Source: Nocardia sp. NBC_00403
Lineage (GTDB): Bacteria > Actinomycetota > Actinomycetes > Mycobacteriales > Mycobacteriaceae
Assembly (NCBI RefSeq): GCF_036046055.1
Contig: NZ_CP107939.1
Span: 6,076,001-6,140,000 of the forward strand
DNA: 64,000 nucleotides
Direction: 5' to 3'
Numbering within the stretch: position 1 is the first letter of the stretch; each line of letters begins with the position of its first letter. Position numbers and translations under genes: made by a program. Below the pieces are notes generated by a model. The model was given only the letters and a program-made list of their open reading frames with translations. It searched no databases and was not told where the DNA came from. Below, piece after piece: positions 52,461-61,007 of this stretch.

Positions 52461-52790
52461 AGTCTTGTCGAAGCGCACTGCGAGTGCCTGCACGTCTGCC
52501 GGGGCCTTCCAGATGAGCTCGACTTTCTCGAGGTCATATCCTCCACTGCACGACGAATCGCTGAACAGGGAGGCCGAGTCGGAGGTGCCGTTCTCGAACC
52601 TCATCGCGCCACCCTGAAGCTGCAGACAGGTGCCGCTCGCCGGGTCATCGACATGGATGAGCTGCCCGGCTGCGGTGAGGTACGAGAATCTGCCGACTGC
52701 CGCATGCGCACCGCCGGGCGTCAACGCAAGTAACGCAAGCGCCGCCGCGCCCGCAAGGACAATTTTCCTGAGCTCACTCGGCGATCCCAT
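52455..52790 (-). pseudogene. Small secreted protein, C-terminus cut by the insertion sequence
   Basis: 111 codons remain. ATG 52790 has an ideal AGGGAGG ribosome binding site and starts a Sec signal (MGSPSELRKIVLAGAAALAL then LALTPGGAHA, cleavage after AHA). The mature part reads AVGRFSYLTAAGQLIHVDDP, a Cys pair (TCLQLQGG, SSCSGG) and ends VRFDKTP. The final Pro codon and TAG are bases of the IS terminal repeat, so the native C-terminus was lost or altered. The function is unknown. The product could still be secreted. Confidence 0.75.
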
Positions 52791-53133
52791 GATCCTCCCT
52801 CTCCCGGCCGCCACCCGACGAAGTCGACACTTTCCTCGTTCCCCGCAGAGTCTTCCATCACGCCCGATTTCAGATCAGCCCTTTGCTCGAAAGCACTACC
52901 CGATCAAGCGAACCTTGGCATGGTGGAACGTGTGTCGTCGAACGCGGCACGGGCGACAAGCCCACCCTCGAGACTGCCCTCGCCACTCCCTCGACCACCG
53001 GCACGACCGCCATACTTCACCACTACGTAAGCCAAATCTATTGGGATACAAGGAAAATGAAGAATCGGCGCCGCTCGCTCGAAGACATCGTCGATGTCAT
53101 CACGAATACAGGGGCCGGAAACGCCGAAGCACG
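52791..53133. other. Intergenic stretch, no clear gene
   Basis: A plus-strand frame from a TTG (52883) to 53137 is open but of poor quality. A 26-codon ORF at 53056, preceded by AAGGAAA and reading MKNRRRSLEDIVDVITNTGA, is the only part with a plausible translation signal. Nothing else is supported. Confidence 0.3.
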
Positions 53134-54018
53134 CTAACGCAGGAGCGGAATCACCGGCGCAAAGTTCTCCATGCTGTCCTCGAGCACGGTGATGTAGCTG
53201 ATGCCGTACCGCTCGCGGCGATCGCGTAACCGCTGCGCCATCTCCTCTGGCGTCCCGATCAGTAGGATCGGCAGCTCTTCCGGACTCTCCGCGACATCCG
53301 GCGGCAGTGCGGGACCGAATACTTCCAGTACAGCCGCCAATTCATGCGGCGGAACGACGCGCTGGATCAGGATATTCAGCTCCACCTGATCTACTCGCGC
53401 GCCGAGCAGATTCCGCACGTAGTCGATCCGCTCCGCGGTTTCTTCGAGCCCCGCCATCTGCAGCGGCCCACCGTTGCGTGCCGCCGCAGCGCCGGTGAAC
53501 CCGATGATGTCGGCGTGCTTCGCCGCAACGCCGAGCAGCCGATCACCCCAGCCCGCAATGAGCATCGGCGGCCCGGACGGCTGTGCGGGGCGCGGCTGAT
53601 ATTCCGGATCGGAGAAGAGGGCACGCAGCGTGGTGACCGTCTTCTCCAGGTGCTCGACACGCTTACCGCCACTGGCGAACGGGATGCCCGCCGCCTCGAA
53701 TTCGGACTGCACATAGCCCGCACCCAACCCGAGCTCCACTCGACCATCGGTGAACTGGTCCGCACCCGCCACATCGCGAGCAAGCAACACCGGGTTGTAG
53801 AACGGCGTGTTCAGCACGAAGGTGTTCAGCCGGACTCGCTCGGTCGCCTCGGCCGCCAGAATCATCGCGGGAAACGGCGCAGGCATCCCGAGATGATCGG
53901 CAACTCCGATCACGTCGTAGCCGAATTCCTCTGCTCTACGGCACTTTTCGATCCAATTCACGCGGGATTCGGGAACCACCATGTTGACGCCGAACCGGAA
54001 CGGACGTTGCACAGTCAT
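53134..54018 (-). CDS. LLM-class F420-dependent oxidoreductase
   Basis: 294 aa luciferase-like barrel: PFRFGVNMVVPESRVNWIEK, FGYDVIGVADHLGMPAPFPA, RLNTFVLNTPFYNPVLLARD, FTDGRVELGLGAGYVQSEFE, GIPFASGGKRVEHLEKTV and PPMLIAGWGDRLLGVAAKHA. These match the actinobacterial subfamily annotated as probable F420-dependent oxidoreductases. The substrate is unknown. It is divergent from the zinc-ribbon protein gene by 113 bp. Confidence 0.9.
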   Translation of the reverse strand: MTVQRPFRFGVNMVVPESRVNWIEKCRRAEEFGYDVIGVADHLGMPAPFPAMILAAEATERVRLNTFVLNTPFYNPVLLARDVAGADQFTDGRVELGLGAGYVQSEFEAAGIPFASGGKRVEHLEKTVTTLRALFSDPEYQPRPAQPSGPPMLIAGWGDRLLGVAAKHADIIGFTGAAAARNGGPLQMAGLEETAERIDYVRNLLGARVDQVELNILIQRVVPPHELAAVLEVFGPALPPDVAESPEELPILLIGTPEEMAQRLRDRRERYGISYITVLEDSMENFAPVIPLLR

Positions 54019-54131
54019 CTGGTCTGTCTACCATCACGATTCGACCGGCAGGGCACCGGCGGTATGCCGAATCGCTGTCGGACCGTGCTGGCAGAGTGTG
54101 CACCACTGCTCAAGGAGGTGCTCGACAAATC

Positions 54132-54722
54132 ATGGGTGACTACTTCGAACGGATCGTCGACATCGAGGTGACCGCTACCGAGGCGGACGCGGTGGCGGCC
54201 CGGATGCTGGACTGGATGATATCCCGGCGGCTGCTCACGCGGGAGATGTCCGGTGAGGCGATGTACAGCCTCGGGGTGGACAAAGGTTATATGCCAGGAC
54301 CGGATTGGGCGCAGGTCACCCAGGAATGGGGCGACTGGATCCCCGGGCCGGTAGCCGTGATCGTCGGGCGCGCCGCTCACTTCGGCGGGCAGGGCGGGAT
54401 CGAGCCGGAGTCGGCGGTGTGCCCGCACTGCCACGCCAAGACCGTGGTTATCGATTACCCGCAGCAGTGGGAACCCGATCCCGAGATCTGGCGGCCGTTC
54501 CGGGACGGCATCGACGCATGGGAGCAGACCGGGGTCGGCACTGCCGCCTGCAATTCCTGCGGTGACGCCATCCCGATCACCGATTGGGAATGGCCGTGGG
54601 GGTTCGCTCTCGGCGCACTCGCCTTCGACTTCTGGGGTTGGCCACCACTCGCCGACACCTTCATCACCGAGTTCGGCGCACAACTGGGACACCGCATCGA
54701 GCATCACACGGGCAAATTCTGA
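54132..54722 (+). CDS. Zinc-ribbon-like conserved actinobacterial protein
   Basis: 196 aa, cytoplasmic. MGDYFERIVDIEVTATEADA starts an alpha-beta region; two CxxC knuckles (CPHCHAKT and CNSCGDAI) can bind zinc; the C-terminal third is rich in Trp and Phe (WEWPWGFALGALAFDFWGWP). Relatives are common in mycobacteria and Nocardia, sometimes mislabelled as sugar transporter ATPases, although no Walker motif is present. GGAGG lies about 12 bases before ATG 54132. Confidence 0.75.
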   Translation: MGDYFERIVDIEVTATEADAVAARMLDWMISRRLLTREMSGEAMYSLGVDKGYMPGPDWAQVTQEWGDWIPGPVAVIVGRAAHFGGQGGIEPESAVCPHCHAKTVVIDYPQQWEPDPEIWRPFRDGIDAWEQTGVGTAACNSCGDAIPITDWEWPWGFALGALAFDFWGWPPLADTFITEFGAQLGHRIEHHTGKF

Positions 54723-54743
54723 CGCATCCGGGCCCTTCCACGG

Positions 54744-55438
54744 CATGTTCAGCACGCCGCGACCAGCCGGTCAGCTCACCGATGAATTCCCAGGCGGCAC
54801 GCTCGGCGAGGTCTTGCTTTTCTGGTAAGCCGCGCTGCGCTCGACCACCGACCAGTCCGCCTCGGTGCGTACCGCCTCGGGGTCGTCGTGATCGAACCGA
54901 GGGCATCGGCGCGGTGAGTCTGCGCCGCGTGGCCAGGGAGGCGGGTGTGAGCACCGACGCGCCCTATCATCACTTCGCCGACCGCGCCGCACTGCTCGCC
55001 GCACTGTCCACCCAGGGCTTCCAACTCCTCGGCAACGAAGTGACGGCCGCACGCGCGGCCGCGGACACCCCACTGCGAGCGCTGACCGCACGCGCCGAGA
55101 CCTACGTGCGGTTCTCGCGCGAACATCCCGGACACTTCCGGCTGATGTTTCGCCCCGAACTCTCGCAACCCGACAAGCATTCCGACGCCATGGACGCGGG
55201 CGACGCCGCGTTCGCGGTACTGGTCGACACCGTCGCCGACTGTGTCGCCGCGGGCTTGCTGCCCGGCGACAAAGCCGACACCATCGCCGTCGCCTGGTGG
55301 GGACTCGCGCACGGTCTCGCCTCACTGTGGCTCGACGGACAATTGGAAAAGCGCTCGGCCCAGCTCGGCACCGAGGCCCCCGCACTGGTAGACGACATCA
55401 TGCGCACCTTCACCGCACTCATCGCGCCCAGCGCATAA
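54744..55438 (+). pseudogene. TetR-family regulator with damaged N-terminus
   Basis: From about 54899 the frame is a good TetR protein: GIGAVSLRRVAREAGVSTDA, PYHHFADRAALLAAL, TYVRFSREHPGHFRLMFRPE, then AVAWWGLAHGLASLWLDGQL to TAA 55436. Helix 1 of the DNA-binding domain is not in this frame. A separate short frame starting at ATG 54744 (MFSTPRPAGQLTDEFPGGTL, GEVLLFW, stop) looks like the native start. A frameshift or deletion around 54805-54895 would explain both. If translated from ATG 54782, helix 1 would be replaced by unrelated sequence. Confidence 0.7.
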
Positions 55439-55545
55439 CGCGCACCGCAACGTCACACGTCCGAGGACAGAACTGCCCTAGAGTGAGTGCCGGATATTTG
55501 CTGTTTCGCCCCACGCTCCCCACCTGATTCGAGAGGGAAGACCGG

Positions 55546-55860
55546 ATGACCGCACCGCAGCTCGATCCAGTGGTTCAAGAATTCGTGGACGCGCTCAATG
55601 ACAACGACCAGGACCGGTTGTTCGCGGTCCTGACCGATGACGCGTCGATGTCCGACGACGGTGTCGAACGCAACCTCGGGCAGTGGACCGACTCCGAGAT
55701 CTTCGGCAGCAGCGGTCGGATGGAGATCGAATCGATCGGCGACGGCGGCACCGAGCTGGTGGCCAACTACACCAACTCGCGCTGGGGATCGATGCGCACC
55801 AATTGGCGCTTCATCCTTCGCGACGGCAAGGTCAGCCGATTCGAGACCGGGCAGGCCTGA
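55546..55860 (+). CDS. NTF2-like small protein
   Basis: 104 aa with the SnoaL/NTF2 cone pattern: LDPVVQEFVDALNDNDQDRL, FAVLTDDASMSDDGVERNLG, QWTDSEIF, WRFILRDGKVSRFETGQA. Such proteins bind or isomerise small hydrophobic molecules, or only bind partners. GAGGGAAG precedes ATG 55546. It lies 42 bp upstream of the phosphodiesterase-family gene and may be co-transcribed with it. Confidence 0.82.
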   Translation: MTAPQLDPVVQEFVDALNDNDQDRLFAVLTDDASMSDDGVERNLGQWTDSEIFGSSGRMEIESIGDGGTELVANYTNSRWGSMRTNWRFILRDGKVSRFETGQA

Positions 55861-55902
55861 AACTCTTGCGGACACAGCCCTGATATTGACAGGCTGACGC
55901 AC

Positions 55903-57042
55903 GTGTTCGTCGCGCCCCGTTACGGTACGGGCTCACTCGCAGATCTGTTTCCTTCGCTCCTCGCCGGGCTCGGTGTGCCCGGCGAGGTCGACCGGCTCAG
56001 CCTCGGCTGCACCGCCGACCGCATCTGCGTGCTCTTGGTGGACGGCCTCGGCGCCGAGGCGCTCGCGGCGAATGCCGATGTGGCGCCGTTCCTGTCGAGT
56101 CTCGTCCCGGCCGAGCTCGCGGCGGGCTTCCCCAGTACCACCGCGACCAGCCTGAGCTCTCTCGGCGTCGGTGTCCCACCCGGCGAGCACGGGATCGTCG
56201 GCTACCTGATCAACGTTCCCGGCTACGACCGGTTGGTGAATTCACTGCGCTGGCGCCTGCACGGCGAAGGACCGAAGGTCGACCTGCTGCGCGAGCTCAT
56301 CCCGGAGAAAATCCAGCCCAACGCAACGGTTTTCGAACGCGCTGCAGCCGATGGCATCGCCGTCACACAGGTCGCCCCGCACTATCAGGCCGGCTCCGGG
56401 CTCACCCGAGCGGTGCTGCGCGGCTGCGAGTTTCGCCCCAACGTCTCGACCGGCGACCTCGTCGCCGGCGTCGCCGAAGCACTGCGCGCGGGCGACCGCG
56501 CACTGATATACGCCTACCACGGCGACCTCGACACCACCGGCCACGTGCGCGGGCCGTCCTCGGACGCATGGCTGCTGGAATTGGCGCACGTCGACCGCCT
56601 CGCCGCCACCATCGCCGAACACCTACCCCCGAACGCCGCACTGGTCGTGACCGCCGACCACGGCATGGTGGAACTCGACGCCCGCATAGACTTCGACAAC
56701 ACTCCACCCCTCCAGGACGGTGTCGCCCGCCTCGGCGGCGAACCCCGTGCCCGCCACGTCTACACCACCGGAGGCGCCGCCGCCGTCGCCGCGACCTGGC
56801 AGGAATTCCTCGGCGCCGACTTCCACGTGCTGTCGCGCGCCGACATCATCGCCCGCGGCTGGTTCGGCCCCACCGTCTCCCCCCACGTCGCCGACCGCAT
56901 AGGCGATCTGGTCGTGGTCGCCGCCGGTTCCCGCGGCATCATCCGCACCGGCGCCGAGCCACTGCAAGCGATGCTGATCGGCCATCACGGATCCCTCACA
57001 CCTGCGGAAATGAATGTGCCGCTGCGCGTCTATCGCACGTGA
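55903..57042 (+). CDS. Alkaline-phosphatase-superfamily phosphodiesterase / nucleotide pyrophosphatase
   Basis: 379 aa from GTG 55903. Metal and nucleophile motifs: LLVDGLGAEAL, FPSTTATSLSSLGVGVPPGE (nucleophile Thr region), YHGDLDTTGHVRGP, VTADHGMVEL and LIGHHGSLTPAEMNVPL. These match type I phosphodiesterase/nucleotide pyrophosphatases with two zinc ions. There is no signal peptide, so it is probably cytoplasmic, unlike eukaryotic members. The substrate is unknown. Confidence 0.9.
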   Translation: MFVAPRYGTGSLADLFPSLLAGLGVPGEVDRLSLGCTADRICVLLVDGLGAEALAANADVAPFLSSLVPAELAAGFPSTTATSLSSLGVGVPPGEHGIVGYLINVPGYDRLVNSLRWRLHGEGPKVDLLRELIPEKIQPNATVFERAAADGIAVTQVAPHYQAGSGLTRAVLRGCEFRPNVSTGDLVAGVAEALRAGDRALIYAYHGDLDTTGHVRGPSSDAWLLELAHVDRLAATIAEHLPPNAALVVTADHGMVELDARIDFDNTPPLQDGVARLGGEPRARHVYTTGGAAAVAATWQEFLGADFHVLSRADIIARGWFGPTVSPHVADRIGDLVVVAAGSRGIIRTGAEPLQAMLIGHHGSLTPAEMNVPLRVYRT

Positions 57043-57169
57043 TCGTGCGGTACGGCGCGGTGTACGGCGAACTCGCGCGCAGACCATAGCGAACGACCAG
57101 CCTGATTGGCCCTACGCTGGGGGCGATCGTCGCGGACAATGCCGCGCGACCAGCTGCCAGGAGGAATAG

Positions 57170-57493
57170 ATGAATGCCACGCTGTCACGGACCGGCCGGA
57201 CCGGCCTCGGGGTCGCGGCGGTCGTGTTACTGCTGGCGGGGTGCAGTGATATCGAGCGAGTGCTCAATCGCGGTGGTGACACGCCCTGCAGCGAATACGT
57301 CAAGCAGGACCAGGACACCAAGCGGGTGACGATCACCAAGTTCATCAAGGAGCAGACCAAGGATGATCACGAGCCTGCGGGCACCGTGGTCGATGCGACG
57401 ATCATCTCCGTGGACCTGCTGTGCGGCACGCAGCGCAATGCGGATACGCCGATCAAGAAAGCCGATGTGGCAGGCATTTTCATCACGAAGTGA
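57170..57493 (+). CDS. Lipoprotein, HdeA-like
   Basis: 107 aa. The signal MNATLSRTGRTGLGVAAVVL ends in a lipobox LLLAGC with lipidated Cys25. The mature part has two cysteines (PCSEYVKQDQ and VDLLCGT), a spacing like that of HdeA-type small chaperones, and a Lys-rich middle (DTKRVTITKFIKEQTKDD). It would be anchored outside the membrane. GGAGG lies directly upstream of ATG 57170. The relation to HdeA is tentative. Confidence 0.78.
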   Translation: MNATLSRTGRTGLGVAAVVLLLAGCSDIERVLNRGGDTPCSEYVKQDQDTKRVTITKFIKEQTKDDHEPAGTVVDATIISVDLLCGTQRNADTPIKKADVAGIFITK

Positions 57494-57601
57494 GTTCGGG
57501 ACGAACAGCGTTGCGCCCGGTGACGGATGGGCGCAACGCCGCCGGCGGCTCGACCGAGGCACCGCGTTCCGGCGGGTAGAGGCCACTCGACGAGTCCTGT
57601 T

Positions 57602-58096
57602 GTGACAAGCCGGAAAGGATTCGACGCAAGCGTTCTCCAAGCGCATCAAGCGATGACCGACCAAGACGACTTCGGTTTCGCACTTGGCCTGACACCGACT
57701 ATGACCTGGCCGCAGTACCTCTCGGCGTTGGACGACTACCGACGCGGAATCAACCTGCCCGAGGGCATCGTCGCAGCCACTTTCCTGGCTGCCACCCTCG
57801 ATCATCAACTCGTCGGGCGTGCAGCGATCCGACACACCCTCAACGCGGCCTTGCGACGTCGAGGCGGCCACATCGGATACGCCGTCCTCGCTCAGCATCG
57901 GCGCCGCGGATACGGGACCACCATCCTTGCACAAAGCATCACCATCGCCCGCGCGCTCGGCATCGAGCGCATCCTCATCACCTGCGACGACACGAACGCC
58001 GGCTCACGGCGGATCATCGAATCCTGCGGCGGGGTCCTGGAATCGGTCGAGCCGTGGACTGATGGCACTTTGATCCGGCGGTACTGGATCGACTGA
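57602..58096 (+). CDS. GNAT-family N-acetyltransferase
   Basis: 164 aa from GTG 57602 (ATG 57653 is possible, but the earlier start keeps the first helix, FDASVLQAHQAM). FGLxL-type start, YLSALDDYRRGINLPEGIVA, the acetyl-CoA loop HIGYAVLAQHRRRGYGTTIL, IERILITCDDTNAGSRRIIE and SCGGVLESVEPW are typical of this family's YjgM/ElaA-like branch. The acceptor is unknown. It ends 49 bp before a strong terminator. Confidence 0.88.
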   Translation: MTSRKGFDASVLQAHQAMTDQDDFGFALGLTPTMTWPQYLSALDDYRRGINLPEGIVAATFLAATLDHQLVGRAAIRHTLNAALRRRGGHIGYAVLAQHRRRGYGTTILAQSITIARALGIERILITCDDTNAGSRRIIESCGGVLESVEPWTDGTLIRRYWID

Positions 58097-58144
58097 GCAG
58101 CGATCGGACGGTGCGTTCCACAGTGATTCTAGAAGTGGTCTGAT

Positions 58145-58173
58145 CTGAGGGCGCCGCTGTGCGGCGCCCTCAG
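58145..58173. terminator. 13-bp GC-rich terminator hairpin
   Basis: CTGAGGGCGCCGC pairs perfectly with GCGGCGCCCTCAG around a 3-nt TGT loop, directly downstream of the GNAT gene. There is no T tract, as is common in actinobacteria. Confidence 0.8.
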
Positions 58174-58226
58174 CTAGTGAGTCGGAAGATGTTGCCTGCG
58201 TTGGCGTGTCGGCGCCCCGACGCAAG

Positions 58227-58283
58227 CGAGGTCTCCGGTAGATGGTTCAGCGATGAAGAAGAACCTGAATACCGGAGACCTCG
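58227..58283. repeat. 14-bp inverted repeat with 29-nt loop
   Basis: CGAGGTCTCCGGTA (58227-58240) and its exact reverse complement (58270-58283) flank a less GC-rich 29-nt segment just upstream of the transposase remnant. It may be a remnant of an element end or a stem-loop carried by the element. Confidence 0.7.
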
Positions 58284-58747
58284 TGACCAGCGTATCGGTG
58301 GCTGGTGTGCGAACAGGGCCGCAAAGTGTTGTCGCTGGTGATCACCGCTGGTCAACGCGGTGACAGTCCTCAGTTCACGATGGTGCTCGACGCTATCGCG
58401 GTGCCTCGACTCGGCAACGGCAGGCCCCGCACCCGCCTGCAGCAGGTGCGCGCTGACAAGCACATACAGCTCCCGCGCCAACCGTGCGTACCTGCGTGAA
58501 CGCCGAATCAAGGCCACCATCCCGATCAAGGCCGACCAAGCCGCCCACCTCCAGAAGAAGGGTTCGACCGGTGGACGGCAACCGGTGTTCGACGCCGAGA
58601 ACTACAAAGCAATATCACGCTGTGGAGTGCGGAATCGGTCAACTCGAGGAAAACCCTGCTGTGGCGCCACGATTCGACAAACTCGCCGTCCGATACCTGG
58701 CCACCGTCAGCATCGCCGCCATCAACCAATGGCTACGACACGGGTGA
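58284..58747 (+). pseudogene. IS5-type transposase remnant with two frameshifts
   Basis: The segments CEQGRKVLSLVITAGQRGDS and PQFTMVLDAIAVPRLGNGRP (frame 1), NRAYLRERRIKATIPIKADQ (frame 2) and HAVECGIGQLEENPAVAPRF, KLAVRYLATVSIAAINQWLR (frame 3) follow each other as the C-terminal half of an IS5-family transposase. Frame breaks fall near 58460 and 58613. The N-terminal half is missing. Confidence 0.8.
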
Positions 58748-58789
58748 GAGCGGGCACACGCCCGCCCTCACCCACATTCAAAAGACGAG

Positions 58790-59794
58790 CTAAGACGTCC
58801 ACAGCTCAACGACAGAGTCAGCGGGTATGAACTGGTGGCCGTTTTCCGTACACGTGCCGCGGCCGAACAGGTAGGTGAGCTGTCGAGCAAGTGTGTGCTG
58901 TCGTGCGGCGGCGGCGAGTCGATGGAGTCTGTGGCCGAGACCGGTCAATTCGTCAGGATGACTCGCAACCAGGGGCCGCCGGGTGACCGTCTCGGGCGGG
59001 TAGCCGCCCGTGCAGGTGAAAAACCCGCGTTCGCCGAGGTATAGGTCCATCGCTGCCCAGCATGCGGGACAGATGATCTCGAATTCCTCGTCGAGCAGCC
59101 CTATCAGTTGTTCCGACCAGATCGTGGCATCCTCGAATGCCAACACCGCTTGCACACGGAGGACGAAGGAAGTCGGATCGTGATTGTCTTCGGGACTGTT
59201 CTCGGCCAGTTCGACCTGTGCTTCCCGAAGCAAGGTGGCGATGTGGCCAGCGTATCGCTCGCGTATCTCGGCGGTGTACGGATCGGCTTTCGCGAGGAGA
59301 GCACCCGCGAGCTGCACGGCTTCGAAACGGTCACTCGGGGCGCCGTCGGCGGCGATAGCAGCAAGCTCGGGCACTGCCGCGCAGGCGACATCGCTTGGAT
59401 ACTGGTGATAAAGCTCATCCCACAACTCTTTCCACACCATGGCATCCGAACCTCGAGAGGACAGCCTCGCCAGAAGAGCCATCACGTGCTCATCGAAAGC
59501 ATTCGACACCGCGTCATCCAAGCATGTCGGATGTAATGAGGCCCAGAGCTGGCCGACACACGGATCGCCCGACCGACCGGCGAGAGCCTCCAGCAATTGA
59601 CCGATCGCGCCACCAGAACCTTGACAGCGCTGGCGAAAGCACACCCCGGCCAGACCGTGATCGTCGGCAGCCACGGAACTTTCATCTCCCGGGCACTGGT
59701 CGGGTTCGGTTGCTCTGGTGCGGACCAGGCGTTCAGTGCAGCGATGCCGATGCCTGCGATCTACCGACTCGACTTCACCGGTCACCAGATCCAC
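58790..59794 (-). CDS. HEAT-like repeat protein, N-terminus replaced
   Basis: From about 59540 downward the frame gives LWASLHPTCLDDAVSNAFDE, WKELWDELYHQYPSDVACAA, VPELAAIAADGAPSDRFEAV, YAGHIATLLREAQVELAENS, ICPACWAAMDLYLGERGFF. These suggest alpha-helical repeats and a small C-terminal domain with a CxxC-like segment. Upstream of 59540 the frame stays open but is antisense to a histidine-phosphatase fragment, so those ~85 residues are probably not native. The real start may be a TTG near 59523 or the gene may be truncated. The function is unknown. Confidence 0.6.
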   Translation of the reverse strand: MDLVTGEVESVDRRHRHRCTERLVRTRATEPDQCPGDESSVAADDHGLAGVCFRQRCQGSGGAIGQLLEALAGRSGDPCVGQLWASLHPTCLDDAVSNAFDEHVMALLARLSSRGSDAMVWKELWDELYHQYPSDVACAAVPELAAIAADGAPSDRFEAVQLAGALLAKADPYTAEIRERYAGHIATLLREAQVELAENSPEDNHDPTSFVLRVQAVLAFEDATIWSEQLIGLLDEEFEIICPACWAAMDLYLGERGFFTCTGGYPPETVTRRPLVASHPDELTGLGHRLHRLAAAARQHTLARQLTYLFGRGTCTENGHQFIPADSVVELWTS

Positions 59795-59815
59795 ACTGCC
59801 GGGCCAGGTCTCTGA
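59556..59815 (+). pseudogene. Histidine phosphatase, C-terminal fragment
   Basis: The plus-strand frame reads GESLQQLTDRATRTLTALAK, AHPGQTVIVGSHGTFISRAL, VGFGCSG and ends IYRLDFTGHQIHTAGPGL. The GSHG motif is the second catalytic histidine region of the phosphoglycerate-mutase-like family. The N-terminal RHG motif is missing, and upstream sequence belongs to the HEAT-like gene on the other strand. Confidence 0.75.
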
Positions 59816-60170
59816 CTACCCGGCTCGCAACAACTGCCATGGACGACCGAAACAGGCATCGACGTCAGCTGGACGCTCGATGACATCGTCGACCGCATTC
59901 ACAGTGACGTGCCGGCGCAATGACGTTGGATTGCACGGCTTCCGACAACCTCACGTACCAGAACGAGTACAGGTCGCCACCACGCGACGCGAAGCCACGA
60001 TCGTGCGAGCCATCCCCGGCCAGCGCGCCGGGCGAGTTATGGCGAAATCCGTTGGCACAACACGGGGCCGGCCCCGACAGGAACGGCGCGGAAACCGCCG
60101 GGACAGCATGTGGAGACTGTCCGGTTGGGCTCACCCGCACCTCAAACCTCGGTGGTTGGCCGCTGGCCGG
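59816..60170. other. Gene debris between phosphatase fragment and peptidoglycan-binding gene
   Basis: No intact gene. A plus-strand frame ending with TGA about 59923 reads LPWTTETGIDVSWTLDDIVD, RIHSDVPAQ, like the C-terminus of a small protein whose start is lost. The rest shows no coding character. Confidence 0.3.
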
Positions 60171-61007
60171 TCAGAACATGTCGACAACCCACACCTCCAG
60201 GTCGGCCAGGGGATTATTCGGCTCCGTGGGACTGGCGATGCGATGCTGCTGGATTACCGTGCCCAGGCTGAGGATGTCGGCGCGGGGCGTCTTGAACTTT
60301 TCCTGGTTCGAGGCGTAGGTGAAGCGGCATCCACCGACCAAAGCCGACTGGGCGATCCGCCGGATCTCGTTCAAAGTCACCGCGCTCAGCGGTGAACTGC
60401 GCACGCAGATATCGCTGGCGCATCCGTCGACCAACGTTGAGGTCATCGGTCGGCCGCTGGCGTGCTGGGGTTCGGTCGCGAAGTCGGCGAAGCCGATGTA
60501 GTCGGTCTCTCCCTCGCCGTAGATGTTGATCTTCATTGCGTTGCCGATGGGATTGATCGGGGTGCCTCGATGCTCGGCGCGCCCATCAGGCCCTGGGTTG
60601 GCCACTCGCGGCGGGGTCGGACACAATTGGTGAGTATGCGGCAGACCCGCCTCCGTCGGCGAGACGAAGCTGGTGGACAGTGGGGTCGACCTCTCCAGGA
60701 CGTCGATTTCGTCGTCGAGACTCTTGATCGTGCCCTTGCCGACAATGCGATCAGCTGCGTCCTGGCCTGGGGCCAGAATGCCGCGCGCGTTCTTGTAGTC
60801 CTCGACCGCGTCGCCGGTGTCTGTTCCGTAACGGCCGTCGACCTCGAGACCCGCATCGTCGATCTCGTTGAGCGCGATCTGAATCCGCCGCACGTGCTCG
60901 CCGACACCGTTGATCCCCTCGCCGATATGCGCAGGATCGGAAACCAGGCAGTTCTCCAGCTGTTGGTCGCGGTCCGGCGAGGTGAACAGCATGCTTTTCA
61001 GGCCCAT
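60171..61007 (-). CDS. Protein with peptidoglycan-binding-like domain
   Basis: 278 aa. Residues about 30-85 resemble a PG_binding_1 fold: INGVGEHVRRIQIALNEIDD, AGLEVDGRYGTDTGDAVEDY, KNARGILAPGQ. A Pro-rich middle (TPPRVANPGPDGRAEHRGTP) and a C-terminal domain with NAMKINIYGEGETDYIGFAD follow. No signal peptide is seen. Actinobacterial proteins of this layout occur near contractile-type or phage-derived clusters, but no such genes are here. The function is unknown. Confidence 0.7.
   Translation of the reverse strand: MGLKSMLFTSPDRDQQLENCLVSDPAHIGEGINGVGEHVRRIQIALNEIDDAGLEVDGRYGTDTGDAVEDYKNARGILAPGQDAADRIVGKGTIKSLDDEIDVLERSTPLSTSFVSPTEAGLPHTHQLCPTPPRVANPGPDGRAEHRGTPINPIGNAMKINIYGEGETDYIGFADFATEPQHASGRPMTSTLVDGCASDICVRSSPLSAVTLNEIRRIAQSALVGGCRFTYASNQEKFKTPRADILSLGTVIQQHRIASPTEPNNPLADLEVWVVDMF

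Noticed and set aside
52883-53137. 84-codon plus-strand frame from a TTG
   Set aside because: No ribosome binding site, poor codon pattern, and an overlap with the stop of the LLM oxidoreductase gene.
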